Of a stretch of DNA of 64,000 nucleotides, positions 33,494 to 44,700 are shown piece by piece (position 1 is the stretch's first letter; each line of letters starts with the position of its first letter). The stretch is from Xestospongia bergquistia (Eukaryota > Porifera > Demospongiae > Haplosclerida > Petrosiidae). The translations under genes were made by a program, and so were the position numbers. The notes below the pieces were generated by a model, which was given only the letters and a program-made list of their open reading frames with translations, did not search any database and was not told where the DNA came from. The DNA lies in assembly GCA_963965975.1 (NCBI GenBank), contig OZ014417.1:2709821-2773820 (forward strand), given 5' to 3'.

Positions 33494-35785
33494 ATGGCTT
33501 TTTATATACATGTAATGGAGGAGGCTGGCTCTTCTCAAGTCAAAGTACTTGTCAATCAATCTGATTTGGTAAAAGTTGTAAAAGAAAATATTAAGAAGAA
33601 AATGAAACTACAAGATGATGACATAATTCATATGATGAAAGTTAAAGATAACGTTAAGCTCAATGATGGGGAGAGAATGAGCAATTATAGTGTCATGGCT
33701 AGAGATCTGTTCTCCATTAAAGTAGAGAAGCCAACCTCTGTCCCAGATAGTAGTAAGTATAGACTTAGTTGTAAAATAGTAATTCATAGTAGAAATTGCT
33801 TACAGAGACATCAAAATATGCTGGCCTACCTAGACCAGAATTACAACCTTTATCTGGGGAGCATTCTAAAGATGCTAAAGCACTAAAAGTTGTAGGTAAG
33901 AAAGCAAACCTAAACCGGCGTCACAGTGAGCCTACTAAACCAAGTATACCACTAGCAGTAGAGGCCTATACCTTCAAGAGAAAGAGAGCCTCAATTTCAC
34001 ATCCTAATGAAATAATAAAAGAAGCTCGAACAAAAGCCATAACAAATATTAGTGATAAGGAGATATCTATTGATTTGGTGTCTGAAGAACCTATCTCAGA
34101 GGAATCTGATAGAGAAGACACATCTCTTCAATCAGAAATCAGCATGTTTGATAAGACTCCTCCATTATACAAGAAAGAACTCACTATTAATCATGTGTCA
34201 TCAGATCAGATTACAAGAACAAAACTAGAAGGTATGAACTTATTAAGATAACTGTTATCCTTTCTTGCGTTTTAAAGGTTATGAAACTCCGAGTGCTAGT
34301 AATGTCACTAATAGAAACCCTACTTGTAATGGTATCTTATTATTTTGTCCATTAATTGAAGTATCACTATTGATAGGTTGTGATGACCGGCCTTTTACAG
34401 CTCCTGCCACACTTTCAAGCAAAGTATTGAGAAGTTCTAGTGAAAGCAACCTAGCAAATCTCGAAAATGGTATTTTTAAAATGCATGTACAAATTGCTTT
34501 GAAATTTTAATAGCTGTTACGGAAAGAGCTGTCAGGAGTACTATGTCTTCAAGGCCATCAAGTGGCATATCTTCTATACCATCAATTGTGAATTTAAAGT
34601 CAAGTTCATGCTTCTTTGACAAGAATGATGATGTGGAGAGAAAAATGGCAAAATACATAGACAGATCAACTATGGTCACACCATGTAAGACAAAGATTGT
34701 GTAATATGATGTATAATGACGTAATGGTATTTTCTATATATAGCATTAGCTGAGACACAACTTGATGATAAAGGTAACATATAATCATTTGGGCAATGTT
34801 TGAATTTTTTACTGAATGTATAGAAGAAAATATAAGAGAAGTTTTGAATAAATTCTCAATGGACATAATTGAAGCTGGATTGGACCCTGACATATTTGCA
34901 GAGAGACTACATTCTCAAGGTCTTATTACTAAAATAAAGACAAGAGATGTGCAGACTTGTGGATTACCTGACAGTAAAAGATTATCAATATTTTATATGC
35001 TGTGAGTGGTTATTTGAGAACATCTCGGAAGCCAAAGGATGTTCTAAAAGCTGTTTGTGATATACTAGTTCAAGAGCCTTCTACAAGACCTATAGTATCT
35101 AAAATAGAGAACTATCTTGGTATGATAAGTTGAAAACATACTTCTAACTTGACTTAGTGCCTCTTAGATATACCACAACAAGCTATGGGCAGTATTCCTT
35201 CTCCAGGTATTTGTAATTAATAATTATTATTATAATTTAAGCAATATTGTCTACATGCAGTTGATCTTATGCGTTGTTCTCCATCCAACGTTAAAAGTAA
35301 CATATCTACTTTTATTTGGTTATATGTTTTTCTTTGCATTTATAGTGTCAATATCATCAGCAAAAAGCAAAGAACCAGTAAATACTTTGTCATCCTATTC
35401 TAAAAGAGTACAAGGTATAGTCATTATACAAAAATTGTTTTGCTATATTACAATCCTTAATATAGATTGTGATCGATGTCGCATTCTAATCAAAGATGCC
35501 AGTACAGTCATACTCAGACTTTTTGATCAATCATCAAGGTGGTATATTTTAGGAACATTACTTAATGTTCATATATCTGTACTCGATAAAATAAGAGGAG
35601 GTGACAGTCATTTGGTAGAAGACTGTTTCACCCAAATGATAAATCACTGGCTCCAGCATGACCCCTGTCCATCATGGAAGGTTCTGACTGATTGTCTAAT
35701 TGAACCATTTAATCTGAAAGATAAAGCATTTCAACTAAAGAATGAATTTTGTTATGAGTGTTGTTTTGTAGGTATAAAATTTTAA
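33494..35785 (+). CDS. Ubiquitin-like + CARD-like + Death domain protein (frame break in CARD)
   Basis: Exons: 33494-33752, 33806-34231, 34278-34331, 34377-34469, 34514-34684, 34744-34773, 34817-35119 (with frame break), 35168-35206, 35346-35414, 35466-35785; all introns phase 1. Exon 1 looks like a ubiquitin-like beta-grasp (KVLVNQSDLVKVVKENIKKK, VKLNDGERMSNYSV). Exons 2-6 are Ser/Arg/Glu-rich and unstructured (RRHSEP, KRKRAS). Exon 7 is a CARD-like helical bundle (NKFSMDIIEAGLDPDIFAER, LKAVCDILVQEPS). Exon 10 is a Death domain (CPSWKVLTDCL). In exon 7 the frame hits TGA at about 35001-35003, while the CARD continues in another frame; the shift lies at the T-run 34991-34994, so this is either a real mutation or a one-base sequence error. 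A phase-1 donor at 35772 could link it to the 36198 exon. Confidence 0.6.
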
Positions 35786-36211
35786 GTCTTGTTTACTAAA
35801 TCAGCTAGTAATTGTTGTACTGTACACAATAATTCTTTGTTTATTTATCTTGTCAATATACATTTGGTCAGTGATGTTATTGTTATTGTATTGCTTGTTA
35901 TTCTGTATGGTCATATTCATTGTTAATTTATGATTGTTGCTATGATACTGAACAACAAATATATGTCTAAAAATATATTATACATATGAACTATGACATC
36001 ACGTATATATCAGTAATTAATTGGTTAGATCTGGTGATTTCTAAAATATAGTCATACTCTTATGAGGGTTTATATAAATATCATGTAAAAAAGTGTTAAA
36101 AACATCAATCATCTCTTGATTCAAAGTAAAGGTAAGAAGCTAAGTACATGACATCTTCCAGTACTTCTAATTTAAACTCTATTCTTTTTTTTTGTAGGAG
36201 CATATACAATA

Positions 36212-36606
36212 ATGTCATTAGCAGTATTGAGTGAATTTGAGACTAAAACAAACCAAGCAACACAAACAGAAGAAAGTAAGTACTCACAATAAATCTCTAT
36301 ATGTGTATAGTTAATGTATCTTGTCTTTCATATACAGTTCCTTCATTATCAGAACTAACTTTAGAACTCTATTCATTAGCAGAGAAGTGGAAATTAATGG
36401 GAAGAGGGTTAGAGTTTAGTGACAAAGAACTTGAAAAAATCAATCAAGAACATGCTGGTATACCTGAGGAATGTTTGATCAAAATATTGTACAAATGGTT
36501 AGAGTCTACACCAGTTCCTTCATGGAGAACTATTATCAAAGTCCTCCTCTCAGCTGACATTGGAGAGAGAGGAATTGCCAACTGCATAGCTAGGGAACAC
36601 TGTTAG
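36212..36606 (+). CDS. Death-domain protein or terminal exons of the upstream gene
   Basis: Two exons, 36212-36275 and 36338-36606, phase-1 intron, 110 aa if independent. The second exon is a complete Death fold (LYSLAEKWKLMGRGLEFSDK, EECLIKILYKWLES, VPSWRTIIKVLLS). A strong acceptor (long T tract then TAG) ends at 36197 and would add GAYTI before the ATG in phase 1, matching a donor at 35772 in the preceding gene. The final two exons of one larger gene is therefore as likely as a separate gene. A decayed copy of these exons lies at 41040-41310. Confidence 0.6.
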
Positions 36607-37412
36607 GAAACAAATATATTGTAATAATAATATATTAATCAGCCACTTAATTGAACTTATTTAGTATAATCATTATTTGAAACTAAAATAATAGTGATGA
36701 ATTTAAGTCAAACTATAAGCATGAGATACAACTATTAAAATTGGCTCATTTTTACATGCAACAATCTAAACGTGACAACTAAAATCAGGCTACAAGCTTA
36801 TATATTTATTGAGTTATTATTTGTTGTTCTTTACCATAAACTGCTACAACTTGTTGTAGACTCCTTATCTAATAATTTGTTAACATCAATTTAAAATTAT
36901 GAAGTGCATTATGCTATATAGACAGTCCAAAGCTTGTATTAATTAATGTCTACATAATTATATATATATATATACATGCAAATAATAGCACTACAGTTTT
37001 TGTAAAATCTCCAGGTGACAATTGTCTGAAATCTTGTATACTGTAGTCATGGATAATGTGACAATATAGTTGTCATATAGTATTATCTCAAGCAGTTACA
37101 TGGATATTTAATGACATGTCTTTCTGTTCTTGCATTTTCCTATTAATCCGTTGTCTGTCATACACCTATTCATGTATTTAACCCCTTATATTGTTAGATT
37201 CATCTGATCTTTATATTATACTGGAGGTTTGATTGACTGTTCACTTGATTTAGCCAATAATGAACAAGGTGATAATATAATTATATTGTTTTGGCTTCAT
37301 ATTTCACAATATTACAATAACTATTAAGGATAAAAGTCAATGACATATATATGCCAATTAATAATAAATATTCAGTTGAGTGAAGAATAGAATGAATGAT
37401 AATTAATTACTA
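36607..37412. other. Intergenic between convergent genes
   Basis: AT-rich; includes a short (TA)n tract near 36960-36974. 3' ends of the Death gene (plus) and the four-TM gene (minus) face each other here. Nothing else was recognised. Confidence 0.45.
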
Positions 37413-38445
37413 TTATCTTTTATAACAGGATTCATTAACTGAAGAATTTGGATCAGATTCATTAAAAGAGAGTATAGCAATTATTACAGTGAATATGGTA
37501 CTTCCAATAATTCCAATAACAGCAATAACTGTAACAACCTATACATAAAATAGATCAAGTCAATATCTTTATTTTATTATAACATTATTAACTAAACAAC
37601 ATAAGATACAGAATCATAGTATATACTCAATAATTGTATTGCATATCCTCACAGCATTATACTGTGAGGATATGCAATACAGACTACTGTGTATCCTCAT
37701 CTTGACTTGTGGGCAGAGTCTGGAGATAAGTTAGTTAAAGCAAAGAAAAGAGATTGGAATAAGCTGTGGGTGTAGTTATGTAGCACATAAATTTATATAG
37801 TTGCATGGACGCTTTAAACTATGGGTGTGGTTATGCTACACGTAAAATTAATATATAGTTTCAATGTATTATTTACACTATTATCTATCGTTTATGTTGT
37901 ATTAATACACTTACAACTGCTCCTGTAACTTCTTCAGCAAAGCTGTCATGACAATAAGTACCAGAATCTTTAGATTTACAAGTAGCTTGCCATCCAGAAG
38001 TAAGTAAGCTTGCAATAGTTAATGCAAATATACCAGAGAATAAAAGAATTACAAATTCAACAATCAAGAATATTTTATTCCTGCAAAGTATCATAGAAAT
38101 TTAAAAAATTGTTAGTAATATTATGTCTTATTTTTGTATACATTTTCTTGCTGTTACGGTTAAAACTTACTTCATAAGACCAAGTATGATCTTGACAAAG
38201 TCCATTATCATCAAGATCACAAAACCAATAGCAGCTAACACCGAACTACAGATTGAAAACACACATAACCCAATCGGTTGTGGATTGTCTTTACTGGAAT
38301 ACAAAAAACACATATCAGTCTCTCTGTCCTTGTTAACACGTCTATTTGCGTCGCCAACAAGCACAGCTCCGACGATAAGTAAAACAGCAGTCCAAATGTG
38401 AATTAATATAACAATAACTTGAAAAGACACGCTTGTTTGACCCAT
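37413..38445 (-). CDS. Four-TM membrane protein, TMEM179/MARVEL-like topology
   Basis: Three exons in coding order: 38171-38445, 37915-38080, 37413-37538; phases 2 and 0; 188 aa. Four hydrophobic segments: VIVILIHIWTAVLLIVGAVL, GLCVFSICSSVLAAIGFVIL, IFLIVEFVILLFSGIFALTI and VVTVIAVIGIIGSTIFTVII. Between TM1 and TM2, and between TM3 and TM4, are short loops; the second has W-x-x-x-C and C-H-D (SGWQATCKSKDSGTYCHDSF) and could form a disulphide. The C terminus is short and polar with an NxS site (NSSVNES). The layout resembles TMEM179 and MARVEL-type tetraspans, but no diagnostic motif was found, so no function is assigned. The third exon also reads as an open frame on the plus strand, which is a shadow. 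Confidence 0.65.
37636..37680. repeat. Perfect 19-bp stem hairpin
   Basis: GTATTGCATATCCTCACAG, a 7-nt loop, then its exact reverse complement. It lies in intron 2 of the four-TM gene. Not followed by a T-run, and not recognised as a known ncRNA. Confidence 0.9.
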
Positions 38446-39300
38446 TTTCTTTACAGAGATAGCGTTGTTTCTTTACAGCTAATAATACCGCATATCTTCT
38501 AAAATTAGGTTTTGTAACGTTAACGATAATTATGCATACTTCACAAATCTAATTATTATTACTATGAATTCAATATATATCTATTATTATAATAGGAGAG
38601 TAAATTATACGCATAAGGGGAATTTATTGTTTAACGTACATGTATGATATTATTGCCTCATTGCACTTTACATTGACCCTCTTGAGTCACACCACATTCT
38701 TGTCATACTTTGTACACTATATAAGTAACAATAACATCCTTACTGAACTGTTATCATTTTGATGGCTTGTAAATTCTAATAAGCCTGTTAGTCGATATGA
38801 CTATATTGTAATCTTGTCTGCAGACACCAACTTAACAAAGAAAATAATATAATGTCTGTAGTGATAGTTATATAACAAGAGGTACTGGTAGTGCCTATAG
38901 GTCTGGAAGGAAGTCATATTTTGCTATATATAGATAGTTAATGTTTAGGACTAGGGGGAATAGTTTAATACATTACAAAGTATTCACTTCCTAATAGACA
39001 TATAGCTACTGTCAACAAAAGCCTTGCAAAGAGAATTAACTCAGTGTAAATTAGAAGTTAATGTATATGTAGTAGTAACCATCCAAAATAACACTTTTGA
39101 GCTCATTAGAACTTCAAATCCTAGAATGGGATTCCATATACATTCAACAAGATGACAGGATCACTTCAGTACACATAAGCAAATACTGCAATCTGATTGG
39201 TTAATTAGTGGAACTTCACAACTTTGAAGCCCGAATGCGTAGGCACAGACACTGGTCTTGTATCACAGTAAAGTGATGGTAGAAAGTACCTAAATATTTG
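38446..39300. other. Intergenic, nothing recognised
   Basis: 5' region of the four-TM gene and flank of the transposon relic. AT-rich, no exon or repeat of note. Confidence 0.4.
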
Positions 39301-39309
39301 GGTCATGCA

Positions 39310-40800
39310 ACTCAGGTAGTCCATGGCTTGGGTTAAAATAACCCAATGAAAATAATAGTTAAAACAACTATTAAATGTACTGGTGATTATAACCCAAACC
39401 TATAGTTAAAGTAACATCTGATGTAAGTAGTTGAGGTAACAATTGCTGTTACTTTAACTTCGTGCACTGTGGTTACAGTAACACTTAGTAGGTTTGATTC
39501 TAACATATGTTGCAGTTATCATAACTAACAAAATAAGTCGTTATAACTAATATTGTTAATGTAAATCAGATTATCAAGACTGAAAGTAGTCATTTGAGGC
39601 ATATTGAAATGCTGGATGATAAGTAATCATTATTCAAAAACATATGGCATCAATAGATGGTCCTCTCTACTTTATGTTAAGTATTTCAACATGGTTGAGG
39701 GTGGTTTACCTCACGACGCTATGCATGATATTCTTGAAGGGATAGAACCTTTGGAGATTAAACTTTTGCTTTCACAGCTCGTTGAAAATTGTTTGTTTAC
39801 CTTGGGTGAATTGAATGATAGACTTTGAATTTCAACTTTGGTTATTCTGAAAATGATAAGCCTGCCCCTATTCTCAGTCAATGTTTAAATAATGATACCA
39901 AAAAACCATTAAGAGCAACTGCATTTTACCTTTCTTAATTGTTCACAAAATTCCTGAAAGCGAAGAACACTGGTCATGTTTCTTGTTGTTAAGAAAGATA
40001 ATTGACATTGTCCTTTGCCCTTTCATAAGAACATTTCTTTAAATTTGTCTAATTGTCATAAAAGATGGATGTGTTATGAATTAGCAGCAGGCACACTTTT
40101 ACATACCCCTCTTGAATGTGCAGTCCAGCTAGAAGTGCAAATGGTTTAAATCAAGTAAAAGATGAACCAAAAATATTTACAACTGCTTAATTAGTGTTGT
40201 ACCAAATGTAAGCTTGGATTGCACAATTTTCAGACCAATGTAGGTACGTAAAAATGGCGTTATGTACCAAAACAACAATGCCTATCTTATGACAAGTACA
40301 GATGAATTAGATCCTTTATTTTGTCATTTAAATGAAGTAGTGGTCATTGGTGGTGACATGCTTCTTTCTTTTGGTTTCATTATGCAATGTACTTTATTTC
40401 GATAGCCATTATCATCATTTCTGTTTCTTCACACCAGTCATTGATATCTGATTTATTTGATTATAATGTTTATCATGGTCATAAACTAACAGATGGTTTG
40501 AATTATATTTATCTAAAACACTATGTTATGTAAACTAATATTGTTTTTTCTCCTTTTACAATTTGTTTTTAATAACTAGATTACATTGTTGTTTTGGTGT
40601 TAAACTACCTAAACTAGCTATATAGTAACAGTCAGTCAACATGGTAGCTTCAACCAACTTAGTTACATTAACTCATTTTAGTTAAAGTTACCCAGGAGTG
40701 TCACTTCAATTAGATGTAGGTTAAAGTAACCAATTTGTATTGTAGTTGATACAACCATTGCGGGTAATTTTGACCCTGTGTTTTTTGGTGTGATCATCAT
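39310..40800 (+). mobile_element. Decayed DNA-transposon copy
   Basis: A plus-strand frame at about 39650-39828 encodes YFNMVEGGLPHDAMHDILEG followed by LEIKLLL. This is close to the [P/L]P.D.MHD[IL]LEG block of transposon-derived proteins common in fish and invertebrates. Downstream, with stops and shifts, comes EEHWSCFLLLRKIIDIVLCP, matching the next conserved block of the same proteins. The flanks carry repeated GTTAAAGTAAC / GTTACTTTAAC words (39402, 39453, 40683, 40722). Near the two ends are GGGTTAAAATAACCC (about 39332) and its counterpart GGGTAATTTTGACCC (about 40760), probably degraded terminal repeats. The superfamily is not certain. The element is inactive. Confidence 0.6.
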
Positions 40801-41039
40801 TGCTTCTGTAGAATTATAGTTCTCCTTAAATAACTCACTAGAGGATAACTCAATCATCTTTTGGTCAGTGATTATATATATTTATATAAAGCTTGTTTAG
40901 TATTTATATCATTAAAATTTAATGATTACAATTATTATTCTGTTAATTATTATTTTGTCACATTAATTTTTACTAACTTTGGCTACCAAGAATCTTTTGT
41001 TTATCAAAAAATTCATTAAAATAATGAATACATACTTAA

Positions 41040-41310
41040 TTTAAAACAAACCAAGAAGAAAGTAAGTGTTAATAATTCTACAAAATTAATGTTCCAGTGC
41101 CAGCAATGCAGTAATGTTAGTAATTCACCTATTATTTCTTAATGACTCTCTTTCAATTAACTGTTTCAGACAAATTGAGAAGACAGTTAGGATCCAGAGA
41201 AATCAGTAACAACTAATCATGTTGGTATATCCAAGGAGTGTATGATCAAAATGTTGAACAATTGTTGGAGTCTCTTCATAAAGAACAGTTATTAGAGCAG
41301 GGAATCAATA
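41040..41310 (+). pseudogene. Decayed copy of the 36.2-36.6 kb Death exons
   Basis: AAACAAACCAAG..AGAAAGTAAGT at about 41045 matches the donor end of the 36212-36275 exon. About 41210-41305 matches the Death exon (CATG(C/T)TGGTATA(C/T)C..AGGA(A/G)TGT, GATCAAAAT(A/G)TTG, GAGTCT, AGAAC). Most of the exon's first half is missing and frames are broken. It lies just beyond the transposon relic. Confidence 0.7.
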
Positions 41311-41798
41311 ACTAGGAATTACTATTAATTTAATGATTAATTTATTACATCATAATTATAATAATAATAATATCATTTATTATTTAAATTAATAACTAGC
41401 GTCAATTGAATACTTATAAATTAATAATAGAGTGCACAATGTAACATTTTGTAAGTGGCTTTATAATACAATGAACAGAAAATATTAACAATAAAATTAA
41501 ATTTTTTATACTAAACAGATTTTTCTGTAAAACGGAACTTTTCTTTAAACAATAGTTACTCGATAATAATTTAGTATACAATCTGAAGGACTGAAAAAAC
41601 CAACATACACTTAACAAACTGATTACATAAACTCATAAGGTGGTAAGAAAACAATACTTTTAACTAAGAACAGTGTAATAATAATAATAAACTTACTAAT
41701 ATTATTATAAAGAGCAAAAAAAGAACAGCTAGCAACAAAATTGCTTTCAAATTTTGTTTTTAAAGAGAAAGCATATTTAAAAAGTGAGGGGATTTTTG
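41311..41798. other. MED13 3' flank
   Basis: Very AT-rich sequence downstream of the MED13 stop (minus strand); probably 3' UTR and spacer. No independent gene was seen. Confidence 0.4.
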
Positions 41799-44700
41799 TC
41801 ATCTTGAGTTTGAGAGAATAGTAAAGAAATTATAAAGTTTTGAGAGTAAGAAAAGATGAATGGGTAGTGAAGAATTTCTCTGTTGAGTGACGTGGTTTAT
41901 ACTCAGCCAAGAGAGTGCGTCAAAAGACAAGAGAACAGAGCTATAATAGAAGATGATTTCTTGATAAAATGTTAAAGTGTACTTACCAAAGGACATCTGG
42001 AGGACTACTAGGATAAGTTTCAACAGTCAAGTGACAATGAAGAAGAGTCTATAAATCAGACAAAAGAATAATTCAAACTTAATGTTTATAGAACATTGTG
42101 CAACTAATGGCTGGTGGTTAAAGTAATTATAAGTATCTATAAAACTACTCCATCATGTAATTAACCTAAAAACTAAAGATGCATTACCTTGAACATGTTA
42201 CAGACAGTCTGAGGTTTATCATGACCCCAAAATTCACTGGGAAGGTGTCCAGGAGGTGTGGTTGAAATTAGATATCCTGTAGCCAGTGGAGCACGAGCAT
42301 CTTCACCTCCAGGAGTGGTACCATAGTTAGTAGTTTGAAAGTCCAAGTCAATTTTATTGAGACCCTATAAATGAAGAACACATTACAACATTATGTCTGT
42401 ATTGATCCTATTATAAGTTTATAAGAAATAGAGTGAGTTAGTTGAACAAAGTAACTTTAAGCAAAAGCAAAAGCAGAAAGCTAGCTAAATCAAGTATCTA
42501 AGTAAAGCCATGTTTAATACATCTATCTGAATACCAAATTGCTAAATATAAAGGACTGCCTAGCAACTCTATCAACACTGTGAAGATTATCTTACTGAGA
42601 ACACATCTTCAATGGCTTCAATACCGGCTACTAATTGATCTCCTTCACCACCAGGATCACCAAAATCTGTCAAAAAGTCTATTTGTGGATCATCAGTTGG
42701 TGTCATAGCAGGAAGAGCATTAGGATGAGGAGGAAGGACAAATATATGAGAGATAGATGGACCTGGATCTGAAACAGAAAATCAATGTAAATTGAAGTTC
42801 AATAATAACATGTATAGACTTGTACACAACTAATGAAGTCCAGTACACAGCCAAACCCACTCAATACATTATATTACAAGACAATCTTGTACATGTACAT
42901 TGTATTATTTAAGGTCAATATGTACCATTGGTTGGGAAAAGTTGTATGTTTCTCTCTGGTTGTACAGAGACAATTATGACATTTCTAAGATAAGGACAAT
43001 AGATGGTATGAGCACAATATTCACAATCACTCTTCAATAGTTGGTTAGTTGTCATAAGACCATCATTATAAATGATACGTGACCATTCTAGAGAGGGAGA
43101 GAGAGATTAATTAATACTATGAAATTTGCTTTTATTAAAAGAAAAAGTTACTCTCATTTCAAAGGTGTCCTTATAAAGTGGTTTCTAATCACATAATTCT
43201 TCTCACCTCTTATTTCTGCTGAACTTGGTTTCCCTAATCTGGTGATGACAAGGTTCCATTTAAGTACACTAGTAGCTAATATAGAGAATAAGTAAGCCCA
43301 TAACTTTTGTAAAGCTTGATATCTATCACCAGATCCAGAGCCATCAACACTATAGCAAAGATAGACATGTCAATGGAGTATACAGCACACTATTACATCT
43401 ATACACATGCATATGTAATAATGAGGGGGTAGTACACACATACTAAGTCATTAGAAATAACATTTTGCTAACTTGAAGATTTTGTATTTCTAAAAAATAT
43501 TTTCATATATTAATGCCATGCCTTAACTAAGAACATTTATTAAGGTAATACTCACGCTGACTACTATAGACTCCTCTTATGGTATTTATTACTAAAAAAT
43601 ATCACAGTCAAACATTATTGACAGTTATTTTGAGTGATAGATAATCCAGGAATCTCTGGTAGATATCATAACTGTTGCCATGGTAACAAGCTAACAATTC
43701 AATCTCAAACCACATCCATAACAGAGTACTTACTCGTTGGGTTGTAGTCCAATAACACATGTGTCCAATAATTCAGCCTGTCTATCACAGACTACAGCTA
43801 ATAACCAATGTTTATCAGCTGAGACACAATAAGAGCAAAACAGAGTACACTCATCAGGAGCAAATAATATTGAGGATGATGACTGTTGTTGTGTGGATGA
43901 AATAGCTGACACCAGAGATAAGGTGGGTAATGGAGGCTCAGGTGAGAGAATATACAAAGGAGAATAGAGTCTGATCTATAATAGACAAAGACAAGGCATT
44001 AAGTCAAGGAAGATGTTCTTAACATATCAACTGTCACCATTATAACAATGTTAGTCCTACATCAGTATCATAGGTAAAGTGGTCAGCCATAAAATGGGTG
44101 ACTATTTTAGCACACACACACACACACACACATACACATATACATGTGTACTACAAGATGATACTACATACTCCACACATATAAATGTGTCATAGCGCCC
44201 AACCTTAAAAATTGTATATTACATTGTACACAACTACACATAAACATCTAGTAGGTGTGGAATAGGGCCCAACCTTAAAAGTTGTACCATATATATGTAC
44301 ATGTACATGTGTATCCTCATCCTCTATAGATTGTATCTAGTAAGCAGTATATTACTTACTGGTATAGTGGGTTTAGGTCTTTCAATGGATGGTCCAAAAT
44401 CAGTGAGGTGGTGAGCATCATTGTTGAGTTGAATAACTGGACTACATCGAGAAAACACAGAGAAAGCTAGCGAACGTAAGTGATGTGAATTGTTAGCTTG
44501 AGGACCAACCAACTCAGACTCTTCAAGAGGCTAAACAAATTATAGTTTATATTATACACATAAATCACAGCATAAATGTATTATGATAGAGGGATCTTGA
44601 TAACAATGTATGCATGTACCTGTATCAAAATTCTGTTCTTAGTATCTTCAGGTAGATCTTCGCTTGATAATATTGACGATATAGCTCTCAATACTTCCAC

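Noticed and set aside
37430..37548. Plus-strand hydrophobic frame after a TTTATAACAG acceptor-like site
   Set aside because: The minus strand here is the fourth TM exon of the four-TM gene, with matching acceptor, phase and stop; the plus-strand reading is its shadow.
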